Shown here one piece after another: positions 17,479 to 28,167 of a stretch of 64,000 nt of DNA; position 1 is the first letter of the stretch; each line of letters begins with the position of its first letter. Position numbers and translations under genes: made by a program. A model generated the notes under the pieces. That model had not been told where the DNA came from. It saw only the letters and a list, made by a program, of their open reading frames with translations, and ran no database searches. Origin of the DNA: Mycolicibacter heraklionensis (GTDB lineage Bacteria > Actinomycetota > Actinomycetes > Mycobacteriales > Mycobacteriaceae); the NCBI RefSeq assembly GCF_001021505.1, contig NZ_LDPO01000009.1, forward strand, positions 123,082 through 187,081. Direction: 5' to 3'.

Positions 17479-18732
17479 TCAACCCGCGACGAGGCGTTCC
17501 AGCCGCCCCTCGGTGCACGACGCTATCTGGTCGACGACCACCCGCAACCGCGCGCCGTCGTCGGCTGCGGCGGTAAACGCCGGAACGAAGATCGGGTCCA
17601 GGCTGCCCGGCGCCGTGGCGAGCAACCGGTGTGCCACCTCGTGCACCTGCTCACGCTGAGCGGCCTGAATCCTGCGGTGCTGATCCGAGGAGATGATGAA
17701 CTGCACCGCAAGGGTTTTCAGCACGGCCACTTCGGCCCGCACCAGTTCGGGCACAACGAGGTCTGCCTGGTAGCGGGTCAGCGGCCCGGGGCCGGCGGCA
17801 GCGTGGGTGGCGGTGATCGCTGCGGAGGCGAAGCGCCCGACGAGTTCACTGGTCAACCGTTTGAGTGCCACCGACGCCGACAGGGTCGCGTCGTAATCAC
17901 CGACCGCGGCCACCACCGGCAGTTCGGTGAGCCGGCGAGCCGCCCCAGCCAGATCGTGCACCCCGTTGGGGTCGCCCAAACGTGTCAGCTCGGCCACCGT
18001 CGACGCATCGGCAAGCACCCGCAGATCGATCCGGCCCGAGATGACGCCGTCTTCAACGTCATGCACCGAATAGGCGACGTCGTCGGCCCAGTCCATGATC
18101 TGCGACTCCAGACAGACCCGTCCCTCCGGCGCCCCGCGGCGCATCCAGTCGGCGGCCGCCCGGTCGTCGTCGTAGAAGCCGAACTTGGTCCGGAGCGAGC
18201 CGTCTGCCGCGCGACGGCGCCACGGATATTTGGTGACCGCATCCAGTGCCGCCCGGCTCAGATTCAGCCCCGCACTGGCACCGTCGGGCCCCAGGACCTT
18301 CGGCTCCAAACTGGTCAGGATCCGGAAGTTCTGCGCGTTTCCTTCGAAACCTCCGCAGCCCGAGGCGATTTCGTTGAGCGCCTGCTCACCGTTGTGGCCG
18401 TAGGGCGGGTGGCCGATGTCGTGGGCCAATCCGGCCAGGTCCACCAGGTCAGGATCACAGCCCAGTCCGATCGCCATCCCCCGCCCGATCTGCGCCACCT
18501 CCAGCGAGTGCGTCAGCCGGGTGCGCGGCGTGTCCCCGTCTCGGGGGCCGACGACCTGAGTCTTGTCGGCCAGCCGGCGCAGCGCAGCGCTGTGCAGCAC
18601 CCTGGCCCGGTCGCGGGCAAAGTCGGTCCGGTGCTGGCCGCCGGTTCCGGGCAGGCCGGCGGTTTTCGACGACTCCGCCACGATGCGGTCGCGGTCGTGC
18701 GCGTCGTAGCTGTCGTAGGAGTTTGTGGCCAC
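17479..18732 (-). CDS. dgt: dGTP triphosphohydrolase-like HD-domain enzyme
   Basis: 417 aa from GTG 18732 (protein starts [12 protein letters not shown]); a longer reading frame upstream is unsupported. The HD phosphohydrolase metal site is intact: H75 ([10 protein letters not shown]) and H104-D105 ([16 protein letters not shown]). It follows the well-conserved [18 protein letters not shown] segment. It would hydrolyse dGTP or other dNTPs to nucleoside and triphosphate. Position next to dnaG and the TPM-domain gene equals Rv2344c. Confidence 0.93.
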   Translation of the reverse strand: MATNSYDSYDAHDRDRIVAESSKTAGLPGTGGQHRTDFARDRARVLHSAALRRLADKTQVVGPRDGDTPRTRLTHSLEVAQIGRGMAIGLGCDPDLVDLAGLAHDIGHPPYGHNGEQALNEIASGCGGFEGNAQNFRILTSLEPKVLGPDGASAGLNLSRAALDAVTKYPWRRRAADGSLRTKFGFYDDDRAAADWMRRGAPEGRVCLESQIMDWADDVAYSVHDVEDGVISGRIDLRVLADASTVAELTRLGDPNGVHDLAGAARRLTELPVVAAVGDYDATLSASVALKRLTSELVGRFASAAITATHAAAGPGPLTRYQADLVVPELVRAEVAVLKTLAVQFIISSDQHRRIQAAQREQVHEVAHRLLATAPGSLDPIFVPAFTAAADDGARLRVVVDQIASCTEGRLERLVAG

Positions 18733-18870
18733 CGCCGCCAGTCTATTTTGACCTCGTCCGGGTCCACGACACGGCGGGCCGAAGCTGGGCACACGACCCG
18801 CGGCGAAACCGAGTGAACCGGTCACAGAATTGGCGTCGAGCACCCCCGGATCGCATATAGATTGGCCAGC

Positions 18871-20865
18871 ATGCGCATCACCCGCCTGGCCGGCGCCGCC
18901 CTGGCGTTTCTCATCGCAGTGCTGCTGGTAGCTCCGAGCGCCGCGGCGCAGCCTCCGATGCGTCTGCCCAGCTCGATCACCGACAGCGCCGGAGCCCTGT
19001 CGCAGTCCCAGCGCGCCGGGGTGCAAGACGCGATCGACAAGCTCTACGCCGACCGGCACATCCGGCTGTGGGTGGTCTACGTCGACGTGTTCTCCGGCCA
19101 GACCGCCGAGGACTGGGGCCGCAGCACGGCGCGGCTCAGCGATCTCGGCAGCAACGACGCCGTGCTCGCGGTGGCCATCGCCGACCGCAGCTACGCCTTC
19201 CTGGTGTCCAACGGGATCTCCGAGATCAGCACTGGCAAAGTCGACGCATTGCGGCGCAACCAGATCGAGCCGGCCCTGCACCGTGGCGACTGGGCCGCGG
19301 CGGCCTCAGCGGCCGCCACCGGACTGGACGCGGCCGCCGCGCCCGCCGAGGTGAGCTGGGCACCGATCTTGATCGCCCTGGCCGCGGTGGCGGCCGCCGG
19401 CCTGGTGGTGCTGCTGGTGGTGCGTCATCTGCGGCGCCGGCGCCACGCCGCGGCCCTGGCGGCGGCCCGGCGGGTCGATTCCACCGACCCCAACGCACTG
19501 TCCGACGTGCCGGTGTTCGCGCTGGACGCCCTGTCGCGGGAGAAGGTCGTCGAAGTCGACAACGCGGTGCGTACCAGCGCCAACGAACTGGAGTTGGCCG
19601 TCGAAGAGTTCGGCGAGGAGCGCACCCGGCCGTTCGCGCAGGCCGTTGCCTCGGCCAAGGCGGCCATGGAACACGCCTTCACGGTGCGCCAGCAACTCGA
19701 CGACGACATCCCCGAGACGCCGGCCCAACAGCGCGACCTGCTGACCGGGGTGATCGTCACCGCCTCCAAGGCGGACCGCGAACTGGAGACCCAGCGCGCC
19801 TCGTTCGAGCAGTTGCGCGATCTGGTACTCAACGCCGCCGACCGCCTCGACGCGCTGACCCAGCAACTGGTCGAGCTGACCGGCCGCATTCCGGCCTCCG
19901 AACAGCATCTGGTCGCGTTGCACACCGAATTCGACGCCACCGCGCTCAGTTCGGTGTCCGGCAACGTCAAGACGGCACAGGACCGAGCGGCCTTCGCCGA
20001 GCGCAACATCACCCGGGCGCGCAGCCTGGCCGACCGCCCGGTCACCGGCGGGCAAAGCGACCTGGTGGACGCGGTGCGGGCCGCCGAGTCGGGGCTGGGC
20101 CAGGGCCGGGCGCTGCTCGACGCGGTGGACAATGCCGCCAGCGACATCCGCCACGCGGTCGCCACGCTGCCAGAGACCATCGCCGACGCCGAGGCCGGTA
20201 TCGCGCAGGCCGCCGCCCAGCTGCAGCGCGGGGTGGGCACCCACAAGTCCCAGCTGACCGCCGCCCGCGACACCGTGGTCAAGGCCGTCGCCACCGCCCG
20301 CACCTCGGGAGATCCCCTGGGGGCCTTCACCGCGCTGATCAAGGCCGACGGCGAACTGGACCAGCTGCTGGACACCGTCGCCGAGGAACGCGCAGCCGCC
20401 GAGCGTTTGGCCCGCACCCTCGAGCAGGCCCTGTTCACCGCGTCGTCGCGCATCCGCGCCGTGTCCGACTACATCGACACCCGTCGCGGCAGTGTCGGGC
20501 CGGAGGCGCGCACCCGGCTGGCCGAGGCACGGCGCCGACTCGACGCGGCCAACGACAAGCGCGCCACCGATGTCGCCGGAGCCATCACCCAGGCCAACGG
20601 CGCGGCCACGCTGGCCGCCGCGGCGCAGTCCCTGGCCAAGGCGGACGTGCAGTCCGCGCAACGGGCCTACTACGGGCGCTACGGCAGCGGCCCCGGCGGC
20701 GGCAACGACACCGGCGCCATGTTGGGCGGAATCATCATCGGCAACATCCTCTCCGGGGGTGGCGGCGGCTTCGGCGGTGGAGGCGGAGGGGGCGGCTGGA
20801 GCCCGACCTCATTCGGCGGCTCCTCTTCGGGCGGCGGCTTCCTCGGCGGTGGCGGCCGGTTTTAG
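18871..20865 (+). CDS. TPM-domain membrane protein with glycine-rich tail (Rv2345-like)
   Basis: 664 aa from ATG 18871 (a TTG three codons earlier is possible). Signal peptide (residues 1-28, ending AAAQ), extracytoplasmic TPM domain (about 35-160, [12 protein letters not shown]... [15 protein letters not shown]), one transmembrane helix near 170-192, then a long cytoplasmic region rich in Ala/Glu/Gln heptads (about 215-590), likely coiled coil. The last 50 residues are almost all Gly/Ser ([12 protein letters not shown]), typical of the family. Homologue of Rv2345. Possible role in envelope-protein quality control; not established. Confidence 0.88.
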   Translation: MRITRLAGAALAFLIAVLLVAPSAAAQPPMRLPSSITDSAGALSQSQRAGVQDAIDKLYADRHIRLWVVYVDVFSGQTAEDWGRSTARLSDLGSNDAVLAVAIADRSYAFLVSNGISEISTGKVDALRRNQIEPALHRGDWAAAASAAATGLDAAAAPAEVSWAPILIALAAVAAAGLVVLLVVRHLRRRRHAAALAAARRVDSTDPNALSDVPVFALDALSREKVVEVDNAVRTSANELELAVEEFGEERTRPFAQAVASAKAAMEHAFTVRQQLDDDIPETPAQQRDLLTGVIVTASKADRELETQRASFEQLRDLVLNAADRLDALTQQLVELTGRIPASEQHLVALHTEFDATALSSVSGNVKTAQDRAAFAERNITRARSLADRPVTGGQSDLVDAVRAAESGLGQGRALLDAVDNAASDIRHAVATLPETIADAEAGIAQAAAQLQRGVGTHKSQLTAARDTVVKAVATARTSGDPLGAFTALIKADGELDQLLDTVAEERAAAERLARTLEQALFTASSRIRAVSDYIDTRRGSVGPEARTRLAEARRRLDAANDKRATDVAGAITQANGAATLAAAAQSLAKADVQSAQRAYYGRYGSGPGGGNDTGAMLGGIIIGNILSGGGGGFGGGGGGGGWSPTSFGGSSSGGGFLGGGGRF

Positions 20866-20879
20866 CCCTCCGGTAAACC

Positions 20880-21629
20880 ATGTTGGGTCTGGTCAATATC
20901 GCCGTAGTGGTGCCCCTGGTGGCGTGCGGCTACGCGCTGTGGGTCCGCCGCGACACCTGGGGGTCACGCTGGGACAGCAATCCCTCCCGCATCCTGGTCT
21001 TCATCGGTGGCGCGGTCGTGCTCATGTCCCCGGTGGGGTGGGGGCTTCTCGACCCGCTCCTGCACAGCGCGCTTGGGGTGTGGAACGTCGCCGGCCTGCT
21101 TGCTGCACTCTGCATGTTCGCCGCGGTGGTGACTATGTCCGGGCATCTGGTGACCCGACTGGACGATCAGGACCGCGCCAAACGGTTGGAGCGTCGCTAC
21201 ATCAAGACTCCGCTGAAATTGGTTCTGCCGCTGGCGATCATCATGTTCTTCATCGCTGACCGGGGACGGCCCCCGTGTCAGGACGTCTTCGCGACCCGCG
21301 GCCCATGGTTCACCGTGTACTGGACGCTGATCTGCCTCTCCGCGCTCTACCTGTTCGGGCTCACCGGCCGGGTGTTACTGACCCTGCGCAGCGATCCGCG
21401 CTCCACGTCGTCCGCCGAACAGTACCTGGCCTGGATCGCCCTGAAGGCCGCAGCCATGTCCTACCAGCTGATCAGCGTGCTGATCGGAAGTACCCTCACA
21501 CTGCCCACCTGGATCTTCGCGGGGGCGGCCAGCCTGGCTTTCGCCTACGCATCCGCGCGGTCCTGGCAGGCCCGGACCGAGTGGTTCAAACCGTTCAGGC
21601 CGATAACCCCCGAAGCCACCGGGGACTGA
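20880..21629 (+). CDS. Hypothetical multi-pass membrane protein
   Basis: 249 aa with about six hydrophobic helices (near 2-20, 38-58, 65-88, 112-128, 142-165 and 210-230). It resembles the MAB_1171c-type putative transporter group that occurs in mycobacteria and their phages: GLVNIAVVVPLVACGYALWVR start and FKPFRP end. It follows the TPM gene by 14 bp and could be co-transcribed. Function unknown. In M. tuberculosis this interval is occupied by esx/PE-PPE and other genes instead. Confidence 0.6.
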   Translation: MLGLVNIAVVVPLVACGYALWVRRDTWGSRWDSNPSRILVFIGGAVVLMSPVGWGLLDPLLHSALGVWNVAGLLAALCMFAAVVTMSGHLVTRLDDQDRAKRLERRYIKTPLKLVLPLAIIMFFIADRGRPPCQDVFATRGPWFTVYWTLICLSALYLFGLTGRVLLTLRSDPRSTSSAEQYLAWIALKAAAMSYQLISVLIGSTLTLPTWIFAGAASLAFAYASARSWQARTEWFKPFRPITPEATGD

Positions 21630-21639
21630 CGTCGGTCAG
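21626..21639. terminator. Short hairpin between convergent stops
   Basis: CTGAC-GTCG-GTCAG, a 5-bp perfect stem that covers the stop codons of both the membrane-protein gene and glyS. No T tract follows, so at best it is a weak bidirectional terminator; mycobacterial terminators often lack T tracts. Confidence 0.25.
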
Positions 21640-23018
21640 CAGCCCTTCAGGCGCACGGCCAGGTAGTCGGAGACCGCGTCGATGGCCACCCGCTCCTGAG
21701 ACATGGTGTCGCGCTCGCGCACCGTGACGGCGTGGTCTTCGAGCGAGTCGAAGTCGACCGTGATGCAGAACGGGGTGCCGATCTCGTCCTGGCGCCGGTA
21801 GCGCCGCCCGACCGCCCCGGCGTCGTCGAACTCCACGTTCCAGGACTGGCGCAGCTCGGCGGCCAAGTCCCGAGCCTTGGGCGACAGGTCCGCGTTGCGC
21901 GACAGCGGCAACACCGCGGCCTTGACCGGCGCCAGTCGCGGGTCCAGCCGCAGCACTGTGCGCTTGTCCACCCCGCCCTTGGCGTTGGGGGCCTCGTCCT
22001 CGTGGTACGAGTCCACCAGGAAGGCCATCAGCGAACGGGTCAGGCCGGCTGCCGGTTCGATCACGTACGGCACGTAGCGGGTGTCGGATGCCTGGTCGTA
22101 GAACGACAGGTCCACACCGGAATGCTCCGAGTGCGTGGTCAGGTCGAAGTTGGTGCGGTTGGCGATGCCCTCCAGCTCACCCCACGGGTTCCCGGCGAAA
22201 CCGAACTTGTACTCGATGTCGGTGGTGCCGGCGGAGTAGTGCGACAGCTTCTCGAGCGGGTGTTCATAGAGGCGCAGGTTCTCACGCTTGATACCCAGGT
22301 CGACGTACCACTGCAGGCGCGCGTCGATCCAGTACTTGTGCCACTCGGCTGCGGTGGACGGTTCGACGAAGAACTCCATCTCCATCTGCTCGAACTCGCG
22401 GGTCCGGAAGATGAAGTTGCCGGGAGTGATCTCGTTGCGGAAGCTCTTGCCGATCTGGCCGATTCCGAACGGCGGCTTGCGACGTGCCGTGGTCACCACG
22501 TTGGCGAAGTTGACGAAGATGCCCTGTGCCGTCTCGGGCCGCAGGTAGTGCAGGCCCTCTTCGGACTCGATCGGCCCCAGGTAGGTCTTGAGCATCATGT
22601 TGAAGTCACGGGGCTCGGTCCACTCGCCTTTGGTACCGCAGTCCGGACAGGCGATCTCGCTCATCGGCACGTCGTCAGGGTTACCCCCCTTTTTCAGTGC
22701 CACCGCTTCCTGCATGTGATCCTGCCGGTGCCGCTTGTGGCAGTTGAGGCACTCCACCAGCGGGTCGTTGAACACCGCGACGTGCCCGGAGGCCACCCAC
22801 ACCTGACGCGGCAGGATGATCGCACTGTCCAAGCCGACGACGTCGTCGCGGGAGGTCACGACCGAGCGCCACCACTGGCGCTTGATGTTCTCCTTGAGCT
22901 CCACCCCGAGTGGGCCGTAGTCCCACGCCGACTTTGTGCCGCCGTAGATTTCGCCCGACTGGAAGACCAGGCCGCGTCGCTTGGCCAGATTGGCAACGGT
23001 GTCGATGATGGACGCCAC
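21636..23018 (-). CDS. glyS: Glycyl-tRNA synthetase
   Basis: 460 aa class II synthetase of the single-chain dimeric type. Early [15 protein letters not shown], a Cys-pair insertion ([16 protein letters not shown]), motif 2 ([14 protein letters not shown]) and motif 3 ([10 protein letters not shown]) are all present. It charges tRNA-Gly. As in M. tuberculosis (Rv2357c) it is divergent from smtB-zur; the 160-bp gap is shared with that operon's operators. Confidence 0.96.
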   Translation of the reverse strand: MASIIDTVANLAKRRGLVFQSGEIYGGTKSAWDYGPLGVELKENIKRQWWRSVVTSRDDVVGLDSAIILPRQVWVASGHVAVFNDPLVECLNCHKRHRQDHMQEAVALKKGGNPDDVPMSEIACPDCGTKGEWTEPRDFNMMLKTYLGPIESEEGLHYLRPETAQGIFVNFANVVTTARRKPPFGIGQIGKSFRNEITPGNFIFRTREFEQMEMEFFVEPSTAAEWHKYWIDARLQWYVDLGIKRENLRLYEHPLEKLSHYSAGTTDIEYKFGFAGNPWGELEGIANRTNFDLTTHSEHSGVDLSFYDQASDTRYVPYVIEPAAGLTRSLMAFLVDSYHEDEAPNAKGGVDKRTVLRLDPRLAPVKAAVLPLSRNADLSPKARDLAAELRQSWNVEFDDAGAVGRRYRRQDEIGTPFCITVDFDSLEDHAVTVRERDTMSQERVAIDAVSDYLAVRLKGC

Positions 23019-23110
23019 GAGGGGGTGCTCTCCTGTCTGGACGGGACCGCGCCGGCAACGCCGACACGCAAAACATCAGTCATCGTATCGATACCGCCGG
23101 AGTTCTTTGA

Positions 23111-23128
23111 CATGCGTCATCACGCATG
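23111..23128. promoter_or_regulatory. Candidate SmtB operator
   Basis: CATGCGT-CATC-ACGCATG, a perfect 7-bp dyad, about 53 bp upstream of the smtB start and 90 bp from the glyS start. ArsR/SmtB repressors bind imperfect palindromes of this size in their own promoters, so this is the best candidate for zinc-relieved autorepression of smtB-zur. Not confirmed by a motif search. Confidence 0.45.
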
Positions 23129-23145
23129 GAACAGTGGATGCCAGC

Positions 23146-23160
23146 TGAAAATGATTTCCA
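23146..23160. promoter_or_regulatory. Zur-box-like palindrome
   Basis: TGAAAATGATTTCCA differs at one position from a perfect 15-bp palindrome of the TGAAAATNATTTTCA kind described for mycobacterial Zur/FurB. It lies 20 bp before the smtB start. It may let Zur feed back on its own operon, or it may be a chance AT-rich stretch. Confidence 0.4.
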
Positions 23161-23180
23161 ACGCGTCCGGAGGTGGTGCT

Positions 23181-23537
23181 GTGCCCTCCTCAGCGTCGGG
23201 TCTGATGGCCGACGGCCACCAACACAGCGGTCCTGCCTTCCCCGCGACTCCGCCGCGGGAGATCCTCGACGCCGCCGGGGAATTGCTCCGTGCGCTGGCC
23301 GCCCCGGTGCGCATCGCGATCGTGTTGCAACTGCGGGAGTCGCAACGCTGCGTGCACGAGCTCGTCGACGCGCTGGGGGTGCCCCAGCCGCTGGTCAGTC
23401 AGCACCTCAAGATCCTCAAGGCAGCCGGGGTGGTCGCCGGGGAACGTTCCGGCCGCGAAGTGCTCTACCGGCTGGCCGATCATCACCTGGCGCACATCGC
23501 CATCGACGCCGTGGCCCATGCCGGTGAGGACCGTTGA
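23181..23537 (+). CDS. smtB: ArsR/SmtB-family zinc-responsive repressor
   Basis: 118 aa from GTG 23181, chosen for the GGAGG site 5-6 bases upstream. Winged helix: LAAPVRIAIVLQLRESQRCVH, recognition helix around VPQPLVSQHLKILKAAG, wing ERSGREVLYRL. The C-terminal helix DHHLAHIAIDAVAHAGED carries the His/Asp ligands of the alpha-5 zinc site. Very like Rv2358. Zinc releases it from DNA, allowing zur transcription. Its stop overlaps the zur start (TTGA), so the pair is translationally coupled. Confidence 0.93.
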   Translation: MPSSASGLMADGHQHSGPAFPATPPREILDAAGELLRALAAPVRIAIVLQLRESQRCVHELVDALGVPQPLVSQHLKILKAAGVVAGERSGREVLYRLADHHLAHIAIDAVAHAGEDR

Positions 23538-23926
23538 CCGCCCCCGGCGTGCGCTCCACCCGGCAGCGGGCGGCGATTTCGGCGTTGCTGGAGACCGTCG
23601 ACGATTTCCGGTCGGCGCAGGAGCTGCACGACGCGCTGCGTGAGCGTGGCGAGAACATCGGACTGACCACCGTCTATCGCACGTTGCAGGCGATGGCCTC
23701 GGCCGGCCAGGTCGACACGCTGCGTTCTGACACCGGCGAATCGGTGTACCGGCGTTGCTCCGATCATCATCACCACCACCTGGTGTGTCGGGACTGCGGG
23801 GCCACCGTCGAAGTGGGCGATCGCGAAGTCGAGGAGTGGGCGGCCCGCATCGCCGCCGAACACAATTACTCCGACGTGGGCCACACCATCGAGATCTTCG
23901 GCACCTGCGCCGACTGCCGCAAGTGA
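23534..23926 (+). CDS. zur: Zinc uptake regulator (Fur family)
   Basis: 130 aa, TTG start overlapping the smtB stop. N-terminal winged helix (RSTRQRAAISALLETVDDF; GLTTVYRTLQAM) and C-terminal dimer/metal domain with a run of five His (SDHHHHHLVC) plus CRDCG and CADCRK Cys pairs for structural zinc. Zinc-bound Zur represses zinc uptake and alternative ribosomal protein genes in mycobacteria. Ortholog of Rv2359 (zur/furB) by sequence and position. Confidence 0.95.
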   Translation: MTAPGVRSTRQRAAISALLETVDDFRSAQELHDALRERGENIGLTTVYRTLQAMASAGQVDTLRSDTGESVYRRCSDHHHHHLVCRDCGATVEVGDREVEEWAARIAAEHNYSDVGHTIEIFGTCADCRK

Positions 23927-23938
23927 GCCCCGCACTCC

Positions 23939-24328
23939 TCAGGCGCTGAGTGCATCCCGGGCGTCGACGCCTTTGGCCAACACCAACAGGACCAGCGTGC
24001 GCAACGCGTCGTCGGTCAGGCCCGATCCGGGAAAGTTGTAGCGCAGCATCACATCTGCGGACTCGGCGTCCTTCTCGACCAGGGTGACGGTCCCGAGCTG
24101 GCTGAGGTTCGCCTGCTCGGCAGCACGCTCGCGCAGCTTCTCGGTCAGCGGCAGATCCCACGCCAGGATCTGGGTGAGCGACACCAGCTCGAGATCCTCG
24201 GCGATCGGCACCACCCGCAACGACGCCAGTGTCCCGTCGTGGCGGACGGTCAGCGCACCGTCGGGCTCGGCATCAACGGCCAGCACCTCGGCGAGCAGCG
24301 CGGCAAGGCGGTCGGCCAGTGCCGTCAT
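23939..24328 (-). CDS. Conserved hypothetical protein (Rv2360c-like)
   Basis: 129 aa. ATG 24328 lies just inside the uppS stop (GTGATG; a GTG one codon earlier is equally possible), so it is coupled to uppS. Small alpha/beta protein with SLTQILAWDLPLTEKL and VMLRYNFPGSGLTDDALRTL; no signal or membrane segment. Same place as Rv2360c, between zur and uppS. Function unknown. Confidence 0.78.
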   Translation of the reverse strand: MTALADRLAALLAEVLAVDAEPDGALTVRHDGTLASLRVVPIAEDLELVSLTQILAWDLPLTEKLRERAAEQANLSQLGTVTLVEKDAESADVMLRYNFPGSGLTDDALRTLVLLVLAKGVDARDALSA

Positions 24329-25215
24329 CACGCCGTTCCGAACCGGCGCTGTCGCGAGGCGTACTGCTCGCAGGCCTCCCACAGGTCGCGGCGGTCGTAG
24401 TCCGGCCACAGCTTCTCTTGAAAGATGTACTCGGCGTAGGCCGCCTGCCACAGCATGAAGTTGGACGACCGCTGCTCGCCCGAGGTGCGGATCAGCAAAT
24501 CGACGTCGGGCATGTCGGGCCGGTGCAGATGCCGCGCGATGGTGGCCTCGTTGATCCGGCTCGGGTTCAGCTTGCCCGCCACCGCCTCCCGGGCGATGGC
24601 CTGTGCGGCTTCGGCGATCTCGGTGCGCCCACCGTAGTTGACGCAGTAATTGATGGTGATGACGTCGTTGCCGACGGTCATGGCTTCGGCGATCTCGAAT
24701 TCTTTGATCACGCTGCGCCACATCTTCGGCCGCGAACCCACCCAGCGCATCCGCACGCCCATCGCGTTGAGGTTCTCCCGGCGCCGACGCACCACCTCGC
24801 GGTTGAAGCCCATCAGGAAGCGGACCTCTTCAGCCGAGCGCTTCCAGTTCTCGGTGGAGAACGCGTACACGGTCAGCCACTTGATACCGAGTTCGATGGC
24901 GCCGCAGGTGATGTCGATCAGCACCGCCTCGCCCATCTTGTGCCCCTCGGTGCGACCCAACCCGCGCTGGGTCGCCCAGCGGCCGTTGCCGTCCATGACG
25001 ACGGCAACGTGGTTGGGCAGCGCCTCGGCGGGGATCTGCGGGGCGACGGCCTTGGAGGTGTGCTGCGGGGGGCGGCACGGCCCACCGCCCGGCGGCGAGG
25101 GCAGCTGCGGGAAGACCACCGGCCAGGTGGACTTGTCCGGGAACACCGGATAGTCGTCGGGTGCCGCGGGCAGTTGCGGGAAGGCAGCCTTCCGATTGGC
25201 CCGATTCAACACCAT
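24328..25215 (-). CDS. uppS: Long-chain (decaprenyl) diphosphate synthase
   Basis: 295 aa cis-prenyltransferase, ortholog of Rv2361c. Catalytic Asp and phosphate-binding loop [11 protein letters not shown], then the substrate region [10 protein letters not shown] and the C-terminal [15 protein letters not shown] and EYIF...WPDY motifs are intact. It extends prenyl diphosphates to the decaprenyl carrier used for arabinogalactan, lipoarabinomannan and peptidoglycan precursors. In M. tuberculosis recO lies directly upstream; here two extra genes intervene. Confidence 0.96.
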   Translation of the reverse strand: MVLNRANRKAAFPQLPAAPDDYPVFPDKSTWPVVFPQLPSPPGGGPCRPPQHTSKAVAPQIPAEALPNHVAVVMDGNGRWATQRGLGRTEGHKMGEAVLIDITCGAIELGIKWLTVYAFSTENWKRSAEEVRFLMGFNREVVRRRRENLNAMGVRMRWVGSRPKMWRSVIKEFEIAEAMTVGNDVITINYCVNYGGRTEIAEAAQAIAREAVAGKLNPSRINEATIARHLHRPDMPDVDLLIRTSGEQRSSNFMLWQAAYAEYIFQEKLWPDYDRRDLWEACEQYASRQRRFGTA

Positions 25216-25297
25216 GCGCCCTATCCTGCCCGACCGGGCCGGCGCCGCCTGCGGCGACCATGCGGTCGCCGCGGCGGCTTACCGGCCATACCGACGA

Positions 25298-26560
<1,263 letters not shown>

Positions 26561-26652
26561 TCAGACTTTAGCGGGGGCAGATTTGGCCGGTGCGGCGTGG
26601 CTCACATCGGAGCACGCCGCCCGGTGATTTGGAACGGTTGTATCGAACCGGC

Positions 26653-27177
26653 TCAGTGAGCGTGGCCGGGCTCCCCGGGCTGTCCGGGCTGGCCCGGCTG
26701 GCCCGGTGTTCCGCCAGGTCCGGCCGCTCCGCCAGCACCGCCGGCACCGCCCAGGCCGGGTTGGCCACCGGCACCGCCGGCACCACCGGCACCGCCGTTC
26801 CCGCCGCGCCCGCCCATACCGCCTTGGCCGCCGGCGCCGCCTTTACCGCCCTGGCCACCCTTGCCGCCCTGGCCACCTTTACCGCCCTGGCCACCCTTAC
26901 CGCCCTGGCCGCCGGCGCCGGGGGCACCGTCAGCCCCGGGAGCGCCATCAGCTCCGTTGGCGCCGTCAGCGCCATCGGCACCATCAGCACCGGGGCCGTT
27001 CGACGGCAACGGCGCCGTGATCCCGGCAGCCGGGCCGGGTTCGGCGGCCCGCGCGCAGGAAGCCACGGCCGGGATCATTCCCACGACGAGTAGCGCCCCG
27101 GCCGCCGCACCGATACCGGCTCCGTAGCCCGGTGTCGTCCTGTGCGCCCAGCGCCCCCACCCGGTGTCGTGAAACAT
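26653..27177 (-). CDS. Collagen-like glycine-rich secreted protein
   Basis: 174 aa from ATG 27177. The N-terminus GAGIGAAAGALLVVGMIPAVASC is a signal or anchor; the Cys near residue 39 could act as a lipidation site but the lipobox is poor. From about residue 55 on the chain is Gly-X-Y, collagen style: GADGADGANGADGAPGADG, then repeats of GGQGGKGGQGGK, ending PGQPGQPGEPGHAH. Unlike PE_PGRS proteins it has no PE domain and keeps a strict triplet register. It probably forms an extended extracellular stalk or adhesin. AT-richer DNA just upstream is a likely promoter. Confidence 0.72.
   Translation of the reverse strand: MFHDTGWGRWAHRTTPGYGAGIGAAAGALLVVGMIPAVASCARAAEPGPAAGITAPLPSNGPGADGADGADGANGADGAPGADGAPGAGGQGGKGGQGGKGGQGGKGGQGGKGGAGGQGGMGGRGGNGGAGGAGGAGGQPGLGGAGGAGGAAGPGGTPGQPGQPGQPGEPGHAH
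26841..26912. repeat. Four 18-bp tandem units in the collagen-like gene
   Basis: Four near-identical 18-bp units (consensus CCTTACCGCCCTGGCCAC) encode GQGGKG repeats on the minus strand. Their near identity at silent positions suggests recent copy-number change; this would make the protein length-variable between strains. Confidence 0.8.
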
Positions 27178-27289
27178 TCGGCCTGCCTTCCTGATTAAAC
27201 CTAGGGATCGTGAAGTCGCATCAGCGTACCGCTGACACCCGCATAGTCCACCGAAACGGACACAATCCCCAGGTCGGCGCCCGGTGCGA

Positions 27290-28093
27290 TCAGCCGTCGC
27301 TGCCGGTGGCCTGGGGCTGAACCTCAACTTCAGCCTCGACGTCGTGCCCGGCCGGCCGATGCTGAACCCGCTCCACCAACGGCAACGTCCGCAGCCGGCG
27401 CTCCAGGTGCCACTGCAGATGCGCGGCCACCAATCCGCTGGCATGGCTGCGATGCGCCGCCGTGGAAAGCTCGGCGACCTCCCAGTCGCCGTCGTGCAAC
27501 GCCGACATCAGATCCAGCACACCCATCGGCGGGGTGGTCGAACCAGCCGGGCGGCAGTGCCCGCAGACGCTGCCACCGGCCGCGACGTGAAATGCCCGAT
27601 GCGGACCGGGGGTGGCGCAACGGGCGCACTCGGTCAGTGCCGGCGCCCACCCGGCCACCGACATGGCACGCAGCAGATAGGCGTCCAGCACCAGCTCACG
27701 GGAGCGCCGGCCGTCGGCCACCGCGCGCAGCGCACCGACGGTGAGCCGGTGCAACGCCGTCGCCGGGGCCCGCTCGGCACCGGCCAGGCGTTCCGCGGTC
27801 TCCAAGATCACGCAGGCGCAGGTGTAGCGGCCGTAGTCGCTGACGATGTCGGTGGCGAACGCGTCCACCGACACCACCTGGGTGACGATGTCGAGGTTGC
27901 GGCCGGGGTGCAGCTGCACGTCGATGTGGGCGAACGGCTCCAGCCGGGCACCGAACTTGCTGCGGGTACGACGCACCCCCTTGGCCACCGCGCGGACCAG
28001 CCCGTGGTCGCGGGTGAGCAAAGTGACGATCCGGTCGGCTTCGCCGAGCTTGTGCTGGCGCAGCACCACCGCCCGGTCCCGGTACAGCCGCAT
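27290..28093 (-). CDS. recO: DNA repair protein RecO
   Basis: 267 aa from ATG 28093 (MRLYRDRAVVLRQHKLGEAD). N-terminal OB-fold with IVTLLTRDHGLVRAVAKG, then a helical domain containing a Cys zinc site (CARCATPG...CGHC). Acts with RecR to load RecA on SSB-coated gaps. Start and length match Rv2362c. Adjacent, divergent amiA2 is as in M. tuberculosis. Confidence 0.95.
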   Translation of the reverse strand: MRLYRDRAVVLRQHKLGEADRIVTLLTRDHGLVRAVAKGVRRTRSKFGARLEPFAHIDVQLHPGRNLDIVTQVVSVDAFATDIVSDYGRYTCACVILETAERLAGAERAPATALHRLTVGALRAVADGRRSRELVLDAYLLRAMSVAGWAPALTECARCATPGPHRAFHVAAGGSVCGHCRPAGSTTPPMGVLDLMSALHDGDWEVAELSTAAHRSHASGLVAAHLQWHLERRLRTLPLVERVQHRPAGHDVEAEVEVQPQATGSDG

Positions 28094-28167
28094 CGGACCA
28101 GTTTCGCATCGCGAGGGGGTGTTTCGAGGACACCCACCGGCGTGGCACGCCGATACTCTCATCACCG

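Noticed and set aside
26841..26912. 18-bp tandem repeats considered as a CRISPR array
   Set aside because: Units are contiguous without spacers and encode Gly-X-Y repeats; no cas genes are in the window.
26653..27177. Collagen-like gene considered as PE_PGRS
   Set aside because: No PE domain at the N-terminus and the Gly spacing follows a strict triplet.
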